A stretch of DNA of 64,000 bases from Bacteroidota bacterium. Its GTDB lineage: Bacteria > Bacteroidota > Bacteroidia > Chitinophagales > Chitinophagaceae. The stretch is from assembly GCA_018267575.1 (NCBI GenBank), contig JAFDYF010000077.1, forward strand, positions 186,001-250,000, written 5' to 3'. The notes below the pieces were generated by a model, which ran no database searches, had not been told where the DNA came from, and was given only the letters and a program-made list of their open reading frames with translations. The position numbers and the translations under genes are program-made. Numbering within the stretch: the stretch's first letter is position 1; every line of letters begins with the position of its first letter. Positions 18,632 through 27,488 of the stretch are shown here, in pieces.

Positions 18632-19150
18632 TTACCAGTTGGAAAATAATCGGTTAAAAATATCATCAGGAAAGGTGGTCAGTATTTGCTGCAATAAGGC
18701 TGGTTCGGCCTGACTAAAACTGGTGTTTGCATCAAAATCAAAATTACGCGACACATCGGCCTCATAATTCTTTTTTTCATCCTTACTATCCTTGAAGATG
18801 ATATGTACCGCTACAGTTAACCGATTGGTAGCACTCCGTTGGTTCGATACACTGGCTGTGGAAATGTCGTAGCTGGAGATATAAGCCGTAACATCCCAGT
18901 CTGCTCCAGATTCAACCTGTACCAACTTAGTCTGGTTATTGATTTTTTGTTTCAACTTGTCCGTGAGTTGTGGGCTCAATGAAGGGTTCACATATCTTGC
19001 CTTGTTTTCAATATAACCAAGGTGAATGGTTTTTACGTCGGGTGGTATGGAAATATCTTTGAAAGAATATACCGAACAGGATGAAAACGGTAAAATCAGG
19101 CAAGGTAATAATATGGCCAAAAAAAGATATTGTCTTTTTGGAAAGTGCAT
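18632..19150 (-). CDS. lptE: LptE-family LPS-assembly lipoprotein
   Basis: About 172 residues from ATG 19150 (an earlier frame start at 19189 overlaps the upstream gene). The signal peptide ends with a lipobox-like LPFSSC followed by SVYSFKDISIPPDVKTIHLGYIENKARYVNPSLSPQLTDKLKQKI, the usual LptE opening in Bacteroidota. LptE plugs the LptD barrel that inserts LPS in the outer membrane. Position after the sigma-54 regulator and before secG agrees with the conserved cluster. The sequence is divergent from the proteobacterial protein, so the call rests on the N-terminal block and context. Confidence 0.85.
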   Translation of the reverse strand: MHFPKRQYLFLAILLPCLILPFSSCSVYSFKDISIPPDVKTIHLGYIENKARYVNPSLSPQLTDKLKQKINNQTKLVQVESGADWDVTAYISSYDISTASVSNQRSATNRLTVAVHIIFKDSKDEKKNYEADVSRNFDFDANTSFSQAEPALLQQILTTFPDDIFNRLFSNW

Positions 19151-19172
19151 TTTAATTTGCCAACAAACAATT

Positions 19173-20423
19173 TTATTCGTCAATGTCATATTCTTTTAGT
19201 TTTCTGTAAAGGGTTCTTTCACTGATCCCCAAGTCGGATGCTGCATCTTTTCTTTTACTCTTATGTTTTTTCAGCGCTTTGATGATCAGCTCTTTTTCTT
19301 TGTCCATGATGTTGAGGGATTCTTCCACTTCCTCATGTTCATGTATATCGTTATTGTTCTGCAAAACAACTGGCTGCGATGCGGTAATGGCTGGTTGTAC
19401 AGAGGGGGGGGGATAGTTTTCCGATTGTCTTAGCTCCTTGAGTTCATTTACCAAGGGTGAATGTTGCATGGAGGAAGCAATCGAGGGGTCCCGCAAAATC
19501 TCCACAAACATTTTCTTTAACTCGGTTACATCTTTTTTCATATCAAAAAAGAGCTTGTACAAAATCTCCCTTTCGTTTGCAAATTCATGACCATTACTGT
19601 TCTGTCCATTTGAGGGCAGCAACATCGGCAAGCGGTTGCCGATTGATTCCGGTATAAATCTTTTAATAGCCGTGGCATTGATCAGTTTGTCCTGCGAAAG
19701 CACTGAAATCTGTTCTGCAATATTCTTCAATTCCCGCACATTGCCGGGCCAACTGTAATTAATTAACAGATTTTTCGCCTCCTCATCCAACTGCACGGGG
19801 GCCGTTTTATAACGCTCCGCAAAATCAACGGCAAATTTTCTAAACAGTAGTGGTATATCTTCCTTACGGTCGCGCAATGCTGGCACACGAATAGGCACCG
19901 TACTCAAACGGTAATACAAATCTTCTCGGAACCTTCCTTTATCGGTAAGTTCGAGCAAGTCCTTATTGCTTGCTGCGATTACCCTAACATCTGTTTTTTG
20001 TACTTTGGATGAACCTACCCGGATAAACTCTCCTGCTTCAAGCACCCGCAACAAGCGGGCCTGTGTGCCCAATGGCAATTCCCCAATTTCATCCAAAAAT
20101 ATGGTGCCTCCATTAACGGTTTCAAAATACCCTTTCCTTGAATCTACCGCTCCTGTAAAAGAACCTTTTTCATGACCGAACAATTCGGAATCGATGGTGC
20201 CTTCGGGGATTGCACCACAGTTGACAGCGATGAATGGGTTATGCTTTCTGGCTGATAGTGCATGTATGATTTGTGAGAACACTTCCTTGCCTACGCCACT
20301 CTCACCGAATATCAAAACAGTGAGGTCTGTGGTCGAAACCTGAACCGCCACCTGCAACGCAAAATTGAGTGCTGGCGAGTTGCCAATAATACCAAAACGA
20401 TTTTTTATGCTTTGAATTTCCAT
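19173..20423 (-). CDS. Sigma-54-dependent transcriptional activator (AAA+, no receiver domain)
   Basis: A 416-residue enhancer-binding protein. The AAA+ domain (about 8-240) has Walker A GESGVGKE, the sigma-54 contact loop as GSFTGA, Walker B GGTIFLDEIGELP and the arginine-finger region FREDLYYRL. A variable linker follows and then a Fis-type HTH at the end (KRKDAASDLGISERTLYRKLKEYDI). There is no N-terminal sensor domain, so activity must be controlled by other means. It lies between miaB and lptE, an order common in Bacteroidota, and its stop overlaps the frame of the lptE gene. Confidence 0.93.
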   Translation of the reverse strand: MEIQSIKNRFGIIGNSPALNFALQVAVQVSTTDLTVLIFGESGVGKEVFSQIIHALSARKHNPFIAVNCGAIPEGTIDSELFGHEKGSFTGAVDSRKGYFETVNGGTIFLDEIGELPLGTQARLLRVLEAGEFIRVGSSKVQKTDVRVIAASNKDLLELTDKGRFREDLYYRLSTVPIRVPALRDRKEDIPLLFRKFAVDFAERYKTAPVQLDEEAKNLLINYSWPGNVRELKNIAEQISVLSQDKLINATAIKRFIPESIGNRLPMLLPSNGQNSNGHEFANEREILYKLFFDMKKDVTELKKMFVEILRDPSIASSMQHSPLVNELKELRQSENYPPPSVQPAITASQPVVLQNNNDIHEHEEVEESLNIMDKEKELIIKALKKHKSKRKDAASDLGISERTLYRKLKEYDIDE

Positions 20424-20487
20424 TGTTAAATCTTCAAGTGTTCGTCATGCCAATTGCAATCCGCATTTCAAACAAAAATCAAAAAAT

Positions 20488-21906
20488 TTAGATCTGTTTG
20501 CCAATCAAGGTGGCACCGGTGCAGCTTGTGATTTTTACCATTGCGTACTCGCCTTTTTTGTGGGTACTACCAAATTTTGAAAATACCACCACTTTGTTCT
20601 GGCTATTCCTTCCCATCCATTCTTCTTTGCTTTTTTTGGAATCTCCTTCGATCAGTACTTTGAATTCCTTGCCCAGGTCTTTTTGGTTGCTTTCCTGAGA
20701 AAGTTGGTTTTGCAGTTTCACAATCTCTGCCAGCCTTCTTTTTTTGGTTTCCTCTGGCACATCATCCTGATACCTTCTGGCCGCCAGTGTACCTGGCCGC
20801 TCGCTATAGAAAAACATATAGCTCATATCATATTTCGCAAACTCCATCATGCTCAAAGTTTCCTGATGGTCTTCTTCTGTTTCTGTACAAAATCCTGCAA
20901 TCACATCAGCGCTGATGCCACAGTCGGGCATTACTTCACGGATGCGATTGACCCTCGCCATATACCATTCGCGGGTATAGGTACGGTTCATCAATTGCAA
21001 GATTCTAGAAGAGCCACTTTGCACGGGAAGATGAATATACTTGCAGATATTTTCATATCGGCTCATGGTATGCAGCACTTCATCCGTTATGTCTTTTGGG
21101 TGAGAAGTAGAAAACCGTACACGCAAATCAGGGTGTATCAAGGCCACTTTTTCCAGTAAGCTTGCGAAAGTTACCAACTCATCTTTTTGTTCATCCACCC
21201 AATAATAACTATCCACATTTTGTCCAAGCAGGGTTACCTCTTTATAACCTTGATTGAATAAATCTCTGCATTCTTGCAGGATCGATCCTGCATCGCGACT
21301 TCGTTCCCGCCCACGGGTAAAGGGCACCACACAAAATGCACACATATTATTACAACCGCGCATAATGCTGACAAAGCCAGTAACCCCATTGCTGTCGAGC
21401 CGTATGGGCGAAATATCTGCATAGGTTTCATCCCGGCTCAATAAAACGTTGACGGCCTTTTGGCCAGTTTCGGCTTCTTCAATCAACCCTGGCAGTGATC
21501 GATAGGCGTCAGGTCCCACCACGATGTCAACCAGTTTTTCTTCTTCCAAAAATTTTTCCTTAAGCCTTTCTGCCATGCAGCCCAATACACCGATTAGCAT
21601 GCCCGGTCTGCTTCTTTTTTGTTGCCTAAATATATGTAGGCGGCTGCGAACGGTCTGCTCCGCTTTTTCGCGGATCGAACAAGTGTTCAGGAAAACCAGG
21701 TCGGCTTCCTCATAATTTTTGGTGGCAGCATAGCCATGTTCGTTCATGATGGATGCCACCACCTCGCTATCGGCGAAGTTCATTTGGCAACCATAACTTT
21801 CTATATAAAATTTTTTCTTGAACCCGAAAGGCATTGTTTCCGATGGGGCATAAGCCTCTCCTTGACGAGCTTCATCATGTACCTTATTTACTCCAAAATC
21901 CAGCAT
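20488..21906 (-). CDS. miaB: tRNA-2-methylthio-N6-dimethylallyladenosine synthase MiaB
   Basis: A 472-residue radical-SAM methylthiotransferase. The N-terminal UPF0004 domain has [25 protein letters not shown] and [11 protein letters not shown], supplying the three Cys of the auxiliary cluster. The radical-SAM motif is [22 protein letters not shown] (CxxxCxxC). A TRAM domain closes the protein (about 400-470). The [13 protein letters not shown] block and MAERLKEKF fit MiaB rather than MtaB or RimO. It adds the 2-methylthio group to i6A37 in tRNA. It is the first gene of the miaB-sigma54-lptE-secG unit. Confidence 0.95.
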   Translation of the reverse strand: MLDFGVNKVHDEARQGEAYAPSETMPFGFKKKFYIESYGCQMNFADSEVVASIMNEHGYAATKNYEEADLVFLNTCSIREKAEQTVRSRLHIFRQQKRSRPGMLIGVLGCMAERLKEKFLEEEKLVDIVVGPDAYRSLPGLIEEAETGQKAVNVLLSRDETYADISPIRLDSNGVTGFVSIMRGCNNMCAFCVVPFTRGRERSRDAGSILQECRDLFNQGYKEVTLLGQNVDSYYWVDEQKDELVTFASLLEKVALIHPDLRVRFSTSHPKDITDEVLHTMSRYENICKYIHLPVQSGSSRILQLMNRTYTREWYMARVNRIREVMPDCGISADVIAGFCTETEEDHQETLSMMEFAKYDMSYMFFYSERPGTLAARRYQDDVPEETKKRRLAEIVKLQNQLSQESNQKDLGKEFKVLIEGDSKKSKEEWMGRNSQNKVVVFSKFGSTHKKGEYAMVKITSCTGATLIGKQI

Positions 21907-21929
21907 TCCTCTTTTAAAATTTAGGATGG

Positions 21930-21937
21930 CAAAGATA
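21930..21937 (-). promoter_or_regulatory. -7 promoter element of miaB
   Basis: TATCTTTG on the minus strand is an exact TAnnTTTG match, 24 bp upstream of the miaB start. A 13-bp palindrome (21956-21968) lies just upstream, between the -7 and the expected -33 region. Confidence 0.5.
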
Positions 21938-21955
21938 AGAAACTATTCCTCTTAA

Positions 21956-21968
21956 TGACAGACTGTCA
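21956..21968. promoter_or_regulatory. Palindrome TGACAG-A-CTGTCA upstream of miaB
   Basis: A perfect odd palindrome centred at 21962, about 20 bp upstream of the miaB -7 element. The size and place fit a repressor or activator site. No regulator can be named. The rest of 21969-22239 holds no gene I can support. Confidence 0.35.
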
Positions 21969-22239
21969 GCATACCGTTCGTATAAGTTTTTCTCTTCACC
22001 CTTGTTACTAAAGCTTTTCGATTCGGGTTATTTTACCAGCAATTTTTATCATATTCTATTGCAACTAGCTTATATGCAACCGTCTATCATTGTTTTCGTT
22101 AAGCTGTTTTGTTTGAAGGGTTTTAAATCCAAATTGCAGGCTAGAGATATGCAACGTTTATTTATTCATCAATGTCAAGGAAAAGAGCGGATTCCTCCAT
22201 TTAATGATGCTTTCGGAGAGAGTCCTAACTAAAAACGTC

Positions 22240-23016
22240 ATGAAAACCTATAAAAATATACTGGGCATTTGCCTTTTGGGAGTCTTTTTCATAGGTTCTT
22301 GTAAAAAGGCCGAGAATTCCGCTCCCCCTAAATCCGACCTATCATTATCGAGTACCCAAATAAAGATTGGGGAGCCTCTATTGGTGACCCCCAGTTTTTT
22401 GTTGCCTACTGGAAGCTCTGTAAAATGGTCGGTAAGTCCCAAAGCGATTAATTGGACAAATGTATCTGGGGATAGTGCTTATTTTATTTTTCTTGCAGGA
22501 GGCAGTTATCGCATATCCACCACTTATCTTTCCAGTTCAAATGCGGCTTATGATAGTGGATCTGTGTTTGTGAATGTTACTGACAGCCTATATAATGATA
22601 CGGTGAGTGCCCGCTGTAATTTAATTCAAGCCCTGCCGATGGTTTCTGGCGACCAAATCAGCCTACAGCCAATATCTTATTCAGATACCGGGTTGGTGTT
22701 GTTGGCGCATACTTTGTCACTTTATCAATTTGGGCCATCATTGGGATATCATATATATGCACCAGATTCTTCAGGGGTTTATAATGGTGGTCTCGGCCCC
22801 ATAACCCAATATCCATGCTGGAACAGTAATGCGCCAAAGCCCGCAGTTGGAACTGTTACGCTAACCTCTCTCAGTGAAGGCACCCACCCACTTGTTTTTG
22901 AATTTAATGGAGCTGTTTATGAGGGCAGTTTTACCGTATCTGCCACCGATTGTGTGTTTACTTGGAATTATAGTATGGGTATTACCATTTCTCCTTCGAC
23001 CATAACAAAACAATAG
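22240..23016 (+). CDS. Hypothetical secreted lipoprotein
   Basis: About 258 residues from ATG 22240, which gives a clear lipoprotein signal MKTYKNILGICLLGVFFIGSC with the lipidated Cys at about 21. The mature part is Ser/Thr rich and beta-rich, with PKD/Ig-like features (KIGEPLLVTPSFLLPTGSSVKWSVSPK and GGSYRISTTYLSSSNAAYDSG), then a second region with SEGTHPLVFEFNGAVYEGSF. I recognise no enzyme. It is monocistronic and ends at a terminator. An earlier ATG at 22204 would destroy the signal peptide. Confidence 0.75.
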   Translation: MKTYKNILGICLLGVFFIGSCKKAENSAPPKSDLSLSSTQIKIGEPLLVTPSFLLPTGSSVKWSVSPKAINWTNVSGDSAYFIFLAGGSYRISTTYLSSSNAAYDSGSVFVNVTDSLYNDTVSARCNLIQALPMVSGDQISLQPISYSDTGLVLLAHTLSLYQFGPSLGYHIYAPDSSGVYNGGLGPITQYPCWNSNAPKPAVGTVTLTSLSEGTHPLVFEFNGAVYEGSFTVSATDCVFTWNYSMGITISPSTITKQ

Positions 23017-23052
23017 CAATAAACGAACTGTGCTAACAAGGGGCTGTTTAAA

Positions 23053-23083
23053 AAATGACCGTTGAAAATATCAGCGGTCATTT
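23053..23083 (+). terminator. Intrinsic terminator after the lipoprotein gene
   Basis: AAATGACCG (23053-23061) pairs perfectly with CGGTCATTT (23075-23083), followed by TGTTTT. It lies 37 bp after the lipoprotein stop. Confidence 0.6.
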
Positions 23084-23148
23084 GTTTTACAATACAGAAA
23101 CTTGTTTTCGGGTCTTTCCCTTTCTGCTTTTCATTCTAACCAAGGGGG

Positions 23149-23214
23149 CTGATTATTATCAGGTTTTTGTATGATGTTCATCATATCTGACCTTATGGGC
23201 AAATTCTATTTTCA
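23149..23214 (+). promoter_or_regulatory. Tandem FNR/CRP-type promoter of universal stress gene 1
   Basis: Distal site CTGAT-TATT-ATCAG (23149-23162) and proximal site ATGAT-GTTC-ATCAT (23171-23184), both perfect palindromes in their arms, lie 22 bp apart centre to centre. The -7-like element TATTTTCA (23207-23214) begins 29.5 bp after the proximal centre, placing that centre near -41.5 and the distal one near -63.5. This is the best-matched member of a set of eight such promoters in the window. Confidence 0.7.
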
Positions 23215-23229
23215 TTTTCAAATGGGGAT

Positions 23230-24165
23230 ATGCACACAATAATTGCTGCTACCGACTTTTCAAAAGCAGCGTCGAATGCGACCAAGTTTGCGGCTGCAAT
23301 TGCTGCAGAACTGCAAGCTAAGTTAATGCTTGTGCATGCTTTAGAATTGCCCTTTAACCCCAATCCGCTTCCTTTTTCGACCGAGGAATTTGAGGAAATC
23401 AGCCAATCGGCCATTGAGCAGATGGATAAGCTTAAAAGCCAATTGTTGTTTTATACGGATAATAAGATAGAAGTGGTCACCGAGTTGGCTTTTGGTTTGC
23501 CCGAAACGGTGCTTGCTGGCTTTTGTGAAAAGTCAAAGCCTTTTGCCATGGTGCTTGGTTTGGGTAGTGATGTGTCCACTAGCTATTTTATGGGTAGTAC
23601 GGTGCTTCGTTTGCTGCCGGAAATGAAATGTCCGCTATTGATAATACCAGAAAATGCGGTTTTCTGTGGTATCAGAAATATTGCGATTGCCTCCGACTCG
23701 GAGCATGTTCGTGAAAAAGGGGCGCTACAGTCTATTAAAGCTTGGCTGAATGCATTTCAAGCATCGCTCTCGATCCTGCATGTGGCTAACAAAAGCGAGG
23801 ATGGATTTGAGAAAGCTTCAGGCGATATATTTTTATATAACCATTTAAAAGAGTTCAACCCGCTTTTTTATTCAGTCAATAATAAAAATATTGAGGAAGG
23901 CATTTTTGGCCTGCTCAAGGAAAAAAAGCCTGATTTTTTAATAGTGATTCCGGGAAAGTATCCTTTTTTAAAAGCTTTATTCCATGAGAGTCATTCAAAA
24001 AAATTGATCCTCCAATCCCATTTGCCGGTATTGGCATTGCCTTGCGATTTGCCATATCAAGCAAGCGAAGAATTTCCATTCGCAAATGCAAGCAAAGCAT
24101 TTCAAGAGGGAGATAAGGGGTCGGCACAGAATGTTGCTAAAAAAGAAACACCCCAAATGAATTAA
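23230..24165 (+). CDS. Tandem-domain universal stress protein
   Basis: A 311-residue cytoplasmic protein with two UspA domains (about 1-140 and 150-275). It starts HTIIAATDFSKAASNATKFAAAIA, the usual UspA first strand and helix. The first domain ends with VLGLGSDVSTSYFMGSTVLRLL, close to the ATP-loop pattern G-2x-G-9x-G-S/T. The second domain is more divergent. The gene has the tandem FNR-type promoter and is followed by a small conserved gene (24264-24632). The same pair, diverged, occurs at 59.3-61 kb. Two-domain Usps in Bacteroidota are usually stress or low-oxygen induced. Ligand and partner are unknown. Confidence 0.9.
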   Translation: MHTIIAATDFSKAASNATKFAAAIAAELQAKLMLVHALELPFNPNPLPFSTEEFEEISQSAIEQMDKLKSQLLFYTDNKIEVVTELAFGLPETVLAGFCEKSKPFAMVLGLGSDVSTSYFMGSTVLRLLPEMKCPLLIIPENAVFCGIRNIAIASDSEHVREKGALQSIKAWLNAFQASLSILHVANKSEDGFEKASGDIFLYNHLKEFNPLFYSVNNKNIEEGIFGLLKEKKPDFLIVIPGKYPFLKALFHESHSKKLILQSHLPVLALPCDLPYQASEEFPFANASKAFQEGDKGSAQNVAKKETPQMN

Positions 24166-24166
24166 C

Positions 24167-24193
24167 AAAACCATTGGTTGAAAAAATGGTTTT
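24167..24193 (+). terminator. Possible hairpin after universal stress gene 1
   Basis: AAAACCATT (24167-24175) and AATGGTTTT (24185-24193) form a perfect 9-bp arm pair just after the stop codon. It is AT-rich and the 3' T run is part of the stem, so it may be a weak terminator or an mRNA 3'-end stabiliser before the small downstream gene. Confidence 0.4.
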
Positions 24194-24263
24194 GATCAAC
24201 CGAAAAATACTGGACAGGCATTTTTAAAATGAACTATTTCAATAAGGAAACAGCAGATTGCTA

Positions 24264-24632
24264 ATGGAAATTAATATAAATAGAGATACGACGGTGCAGG
24301 CGATTCAAAAGCAATTCAACGCGTATTACCCGTATTTAAAAATTGAATTCTTTAAGGACGTTCCTAAAAACAAACCGATCCTCAAGGCAGAAATTTTAGT
24401 GATGATGGAGTCGTTGAAAAGGATTGATAATTTTTATGAAGGCAAAATAATTGACGTGGGCGGAAAAAGAACGGTGCATGAGGTGAGCCAGGATTTTGAA
24501 CAGATGTTTGGCCTTACCGCCCATGTGTTCAGAAAGTCGGGCAATGTATGGGTTGAAACCTCACTGACCGAAGACTGGACTCTCGAAGACCAGAACAAAG
24601 AAGGCGAACAGATTAGCGGCCATTTTGAATAA
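24264..24632 (+). CDS. Small conserved protein, paralogue of the one at 59272-59700
   Basis: A 122-residue soluble protein from ATG 24264. It shares clear blocks with the protein encoded at 59272-59700: an AFNAYYPYLKIEFFK-like N-terminus (here QFNAYYPYLKIEFFK) and a VETSLTEDWTLEDQNKEGE-like C-terminus (there IETTLTENWTLFKQNIEGE). Charged, no signal peptide, no membrane helix. I recognise no named family. Both copies sit beside a tandem universal stress gene, and both lie in units with the FNR-type tandem promoter, so a role in the same stress or low-oxygen response is inferred. Confidence 0.8.
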   Translation: MEININRDTTVQAIQKQFNAYYPYLKIEFFKDVPKNKPILKAEILVMMESLKRIDNFYEGKIIDVGGKRTVHEVSQDFEQMFGLTAHVFRKSGNVWVETSLTEDWTLEDQNKEGEQISGHFE

Positions 24633-24665
24633 CCGGCGAGCAATGCATTTTAGCTGAACAAAACT

Positions 24666-24731
24666 TTGATTTGGGTCATGGGTTCCAATGATCGGTATCC
24701 TAATCTAATTGCCTTAACGCGGAGTATTTTG
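24666..24731 (+). promoter_or_regulatory. Tandem FNR/CRP-type promoter of ccoI
   Basis: Distal site TTGAT-TTGG-GTCAT (24666-24679) and proximal site ATGAT-CGGT-ATCCT (24688-24701), each one core mismatch from TGAT-N4-ATCA, are 22 bp apart. TATTTTG (24725-24731) ends exactly where the -7 element ends in the universal stress promoter. ATG 24755 follows. Confidence 0.55.
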
Positions 24732-24754
24732 TCAGATTATTCAAACATGTAATC

Positions 24755-27151
24755 ATGGCGACTATTACAAAAGATATCGTAAAATGTGCGCACTGCGGTG
24801 AGGACTGCGAGGGCCTGCCAATCAAGCTGGAGGAGAAGACTTTTTGTTGCGATGGTTGCAAAATGGTTTATCAGTTGCTCAACAACAATGGGCTTTGCGA
24901 ATATTATAATCTGAACGATCAGCCTGGGATCAACCAACGACTGCAAGTCAGAAAAGATAAATTTGCTTTTCTAGATGACCCGTCCATACAGCAAAAGCTG
25001 ATTAGTTTTAGTAATGCTGAGCAGACTCATGTAAGTTTTTACCTACCACAAATGCATTGCAGTTCCTGTTTGTATTTGCTGGAGAACCTGCACAAACTGA
25101 ATGAGCATATCATTTCTTCTGTAGTTGATTTTGGCGGCAAAGAAATTACCATCATTTTTAATAATACGGTTTCATTGCGCAAAGTGGCCGAACTGCTCAC
25201 GGCTATTGGCTACGAGCCATATATTAGCCTCAATAATCTGGATGGCAAAAAGCCAAGGGTGAGCAGGAGTTTGATTTATCAACTGGGCATTGCAGGATTT
25301 TGTTTTGCCAATATCATGCTCATGAGTTTTCCAGAGTATTTAGGGCTCAACCATTTTGAAAGTTATCTGCAATCTGCATTCAGGTGGCTCAACTTGGTAC
25401 TGGCGCTACCGGTTTTTCTCTATAGCGCACAACCTTTTTACCAATCGGCATGGAAGGGGCTCAAACATCAATATTTGAATATAGATGCGCCGATTGCATT
25501 GGCCATAATAGTTACTTTTTTAAGATCCGTTTATGAAGTAGTGTCAGGTACCGGCTCTGGTTATTTCGATTCAGTTACGGGCATTGTATTTTTTATGTTG
25601 GTGGGTCGTGTATTGCAGGACAGAACCTATCAGCAATTGTCTTTTGAAAGAGACTATACTTCCTATTTTCCGATAGCCGTAAGCGTTATTAAAGGGGAAG
25701 AAGAAATCCCAACGGCTTTGCCGAACATCAAAACCGGAGACACCCTGAGGATCCATAATGAAGAATTGATACCCGCAGATGGTATACTTACCAAGGGAAA
25801 AGCATTGATTGATTATAGTTTTGTAACTGGTGAGTCAGTTCCTGTTTTGAAAGAAATGGGGGAGATTGTTTACGCAGGCGGTCGGCAAACCGGTGGCAGT
25901 ATGGAATTATTGGTAATGAAAGAAGTTTCTCAAAGCTATCTGACCAGTTTGTGGGCCAAGGATAGTCTTGGTAAAACAAAAGAAAGCGATAGCCATTCTT
26001 TTGTACAGATGCTCAGTCGCTATTTTACGTATATCGTTTTTACAGTAGCTACTATGACGGCCATCTATTGGTGGGTGCATGACCCCACCCGTATTTGGAA
26101 TGCGGTAACGGCCATCCTGATCATTGCCTGCCCCTGTGCTTTATTACTTTCCAGCACTTTTACCAACGGGAATATTCTTCGTATTCTGGGAAGAAACCAT
26201 TTTTATTTGCGGCGTGCCGAAGTAATTGAAGAAGTTGCTAGAGTAAACCAAGTGGTTTTTGACAAAACGGGCACCCTCACTACCACTCAAGAACAGTTGA
26301 TAGAATATCAAGGCAAATATTTAAACGCTGCACAAAGATCCGCTTTCGCCTTTTTAGCATCGCACTCAAACCATCCATTGAACAGGATGCTGGTAAAACA
26401 TTTGGAATTGAAATCTAACATTCGCCCAGAAGTGCAGGGTTTTAAAGAGCATACAGGAATGGGGATTGAAGGTTTTATCAATGAATCGCTATATGCCATT
26501 GGCTCACCCTCCTTTATTCTCGGGGACAAAACCTCCAACAACGAAAGTACGAGTGTTTACATTGCCCAAGATGGGGAAGTGTTTGGGAAATTCATATTCC
26601 ATAACCAGTATCGGAGGAATATTAGTTCGTTAATAAAAAAACTAAGAACCCATTATCGGATATCGGTGGTTTCGGGCGATAACGCGGGTGAAGAAAAAAG
26701 GCTTCGCAGTCTGCTCGGAAGCGAGGCAAAGCTTTTGTTCCACCAAAAACCAGAGAATAAATTGGATTATGTGGAGAAGCTACAAAGTATTGGGGACAGG
26801 GTAATGATGATTGGGGATGGGCTGAACGATGCGGGAGCCTTGAAGAAAAGTAATATCGGTATTGCGGTTGCAGAAGACTGCAACAATTTTACCCCAGCAA
26901 GCGATGCCATTCTGGAAGCAAAGCAATTGCCCAAACTATATCAATTTATACAACTGTGCAAGGCGAATAAAAAAATTGTGATCACCAGTTTTGTGCTGTC
27001 CATTGCTTATAATATCGTGGGTTTGTTTTTTGCGGTACAGGGAAACCTTTCCCCTTTGATTGCTGCTATATTGATGCCGTCCAGTTCTATCAGCATTTTG
27101 CTCATCACATTTGGGAGTAGTAGCCTCGTCGCCAAATGGCTGAGACTTTGA
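24755..27151 (+). CDS. ccoI: Cu(I)-transporting P1B-type ATPase for cbb3 oxidase assembly
   Basis: A 798-residue heavy-metal P-type ATPase. The N-terminus is the Cys-rich catalytic-associated domain found in CcoI/FixI (CAHCGEDCEG, CCDGCKMVY), followed by an HMA-like domain with MHCSSC (near residue 107). The membrane part has the CPC metal site in IACPCALLL. Cytosolic motifs are TGESVP, DKTGTLT (phosphorylated Asp), the HP motif in SNHPL and MIGDGLNDAGAL. CcoI exports copper to the periplasm for the CuB site of cbb3 oxidase, and the ccoS-ccoNOQP genes start 148 bp downstream. It has its own tandem FNR-type promoter. Confidence 0.93.
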   Translation: MATITKDIVKCAHCGEDCEGLPIKLEEKTFCCDGCKMVYQLLNNNGLCEYYNLNDQPGINQRLQVRKDKFAFLDDPSIQQKLISFSNAEQTHVSFYLPQMHCSSCLYLLENLHKLNEHIISSVVDFGGKEITIIFNNTVSLRKVAELLTAIGYEPYISLNNLDGKKPRVSRSLIYQLGIAGFCFANIMLMSFPEYLGLNHFESYLQSAFRWLNLVLALPVFLYSAQPFYQSAWKGLKHQYLNIDAPIALAIIVTFLRSVYEVVSGTGSGYFDSVTGIVFFMLVGRVLQDRTYQQLSFERDYTSYFPIAVSVIKGEEEIPTALPNIKTGDTLRIHNEELIPADGILTKGKALIDYSFVTGESVPVLKEMGEIVYAGGRQTGGSMELLVMKEVSQSYLTSLWAKDSLGKTKESDSHSFVQMLSRYFTYIVFTVATMTAIYWWVHDPTRIWNAVTAILIIACPCALLLSSTFTNGNILRILGRNHFYLRRAEVIEEVARVNQVVFDKTGTLTTTQEQLIEYQGKYLNAAQRSAFAFLASHSNHPLNRMLVKHLELKSNIRPEVQGFKEHTGMGIEGFINESLYAIGSPSFILGDKTSNNESTSVYIAQDGEVFGKFIFHNQYRRNISSLIKKLRTHYRISVVSGDNAGEEKRLRSLLGSEAKLLFHQKPENKLDYVEKLQSIGDRVMMIGDGLNDAGALKKSNIGIAVAEDCNNFTPASDAILEAKQLPKLYQFIQLCKANKKIVITSFVLSIAYNIVGLFFAVQGNLSPLIAAILMPSSSISILLITFGSSSLVAKWLRL

Positions 27152-27215
27152 TTCCAAACCATTTGAAATATTTTTTTAATGTATAGAAGATAATGGGCTT
27201 TCGATTATAAAAAGC

Positions 27216-27281
27216 ATGATTAAAATCATGTGAGGGGTTAAATGTTGTCATTAATGCCCTAGCTCGTAGAAAATATTTTTG
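27216..27281 (+). promoter_or_regulatory. Tandem FNR/CRP-type promoter of the ccoS-ccoNO-ccoQ-ccoP operon
   Basis: The distal site ATGAT-TAAA-ATCAT (27216-27229) is perfect, and its arms extend by one more pair (CATGAT/ATCATG). The proximal site TTAAA-TGTT-GTCAT (27238-27251) is weak (5 of 8 core bases) but lies exactly 22 bp away. TATTTTTG (27274-27281) is a perfect -7 element, 29.5 bp after the proximal centre. The ccoS ATG is at 27299. Confidence 0.6.
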
Positions 27282-27298
27282 ACCATCAATTTTTTAAA

Positions 27299-27481
27299 AT
27301 GAGTGTGCTGATTGTATTGTTGATTGCGAGTATAAGCGTGGCTGGGATGTTCTTGGCCGCTTTTTTATGGGGTGTAAAGAACAAGCAGTTCGATGATAGT
27401 TATTCGCCTCCCTATCGAATCTTATTTGATGATAAACCAAGTTCCCCAAACGACCCACCAAAAATTGAACAACCAAAATAA
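27299..27481 (+). CDS. ccoS: cbb3 oxidase assembly protein CcoS
   Basis: A 60-residue protein with one N-terminal membrane helix (about 3-24) and the CcoS signature FLWGVKNKQFDD right after it. CcoS is needed for cofactor insertion into the cbb3 oxidase. It is the first gene of the operon, ends 7 bp before the ccoNO start and shares its promoter. Confidence 0.9.
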   Translation: MSVLIVLLIASISVAGMFLAAFLWGVKNKQFDDSYSPPYRILFDDKPSSPNDPPKIEQPK

Positions 27482-27488
27482 AAGCTAT

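Noticed and set aside
22002..22232. 76-residue plus-strand open frame before the lipoprotein gene
   Set aside because: No family, no good ribosome site, and it runs into the lipoprotein start region; likely chance.
27279..27291. TTGACCATCAA near the ccoS start as an FNR site
   Set aside because: The half-sites TTGA and TCAA are only 3 bp apart instead of 6, and it overlaps the -7 element; the correctly spaced sites lie upstream.
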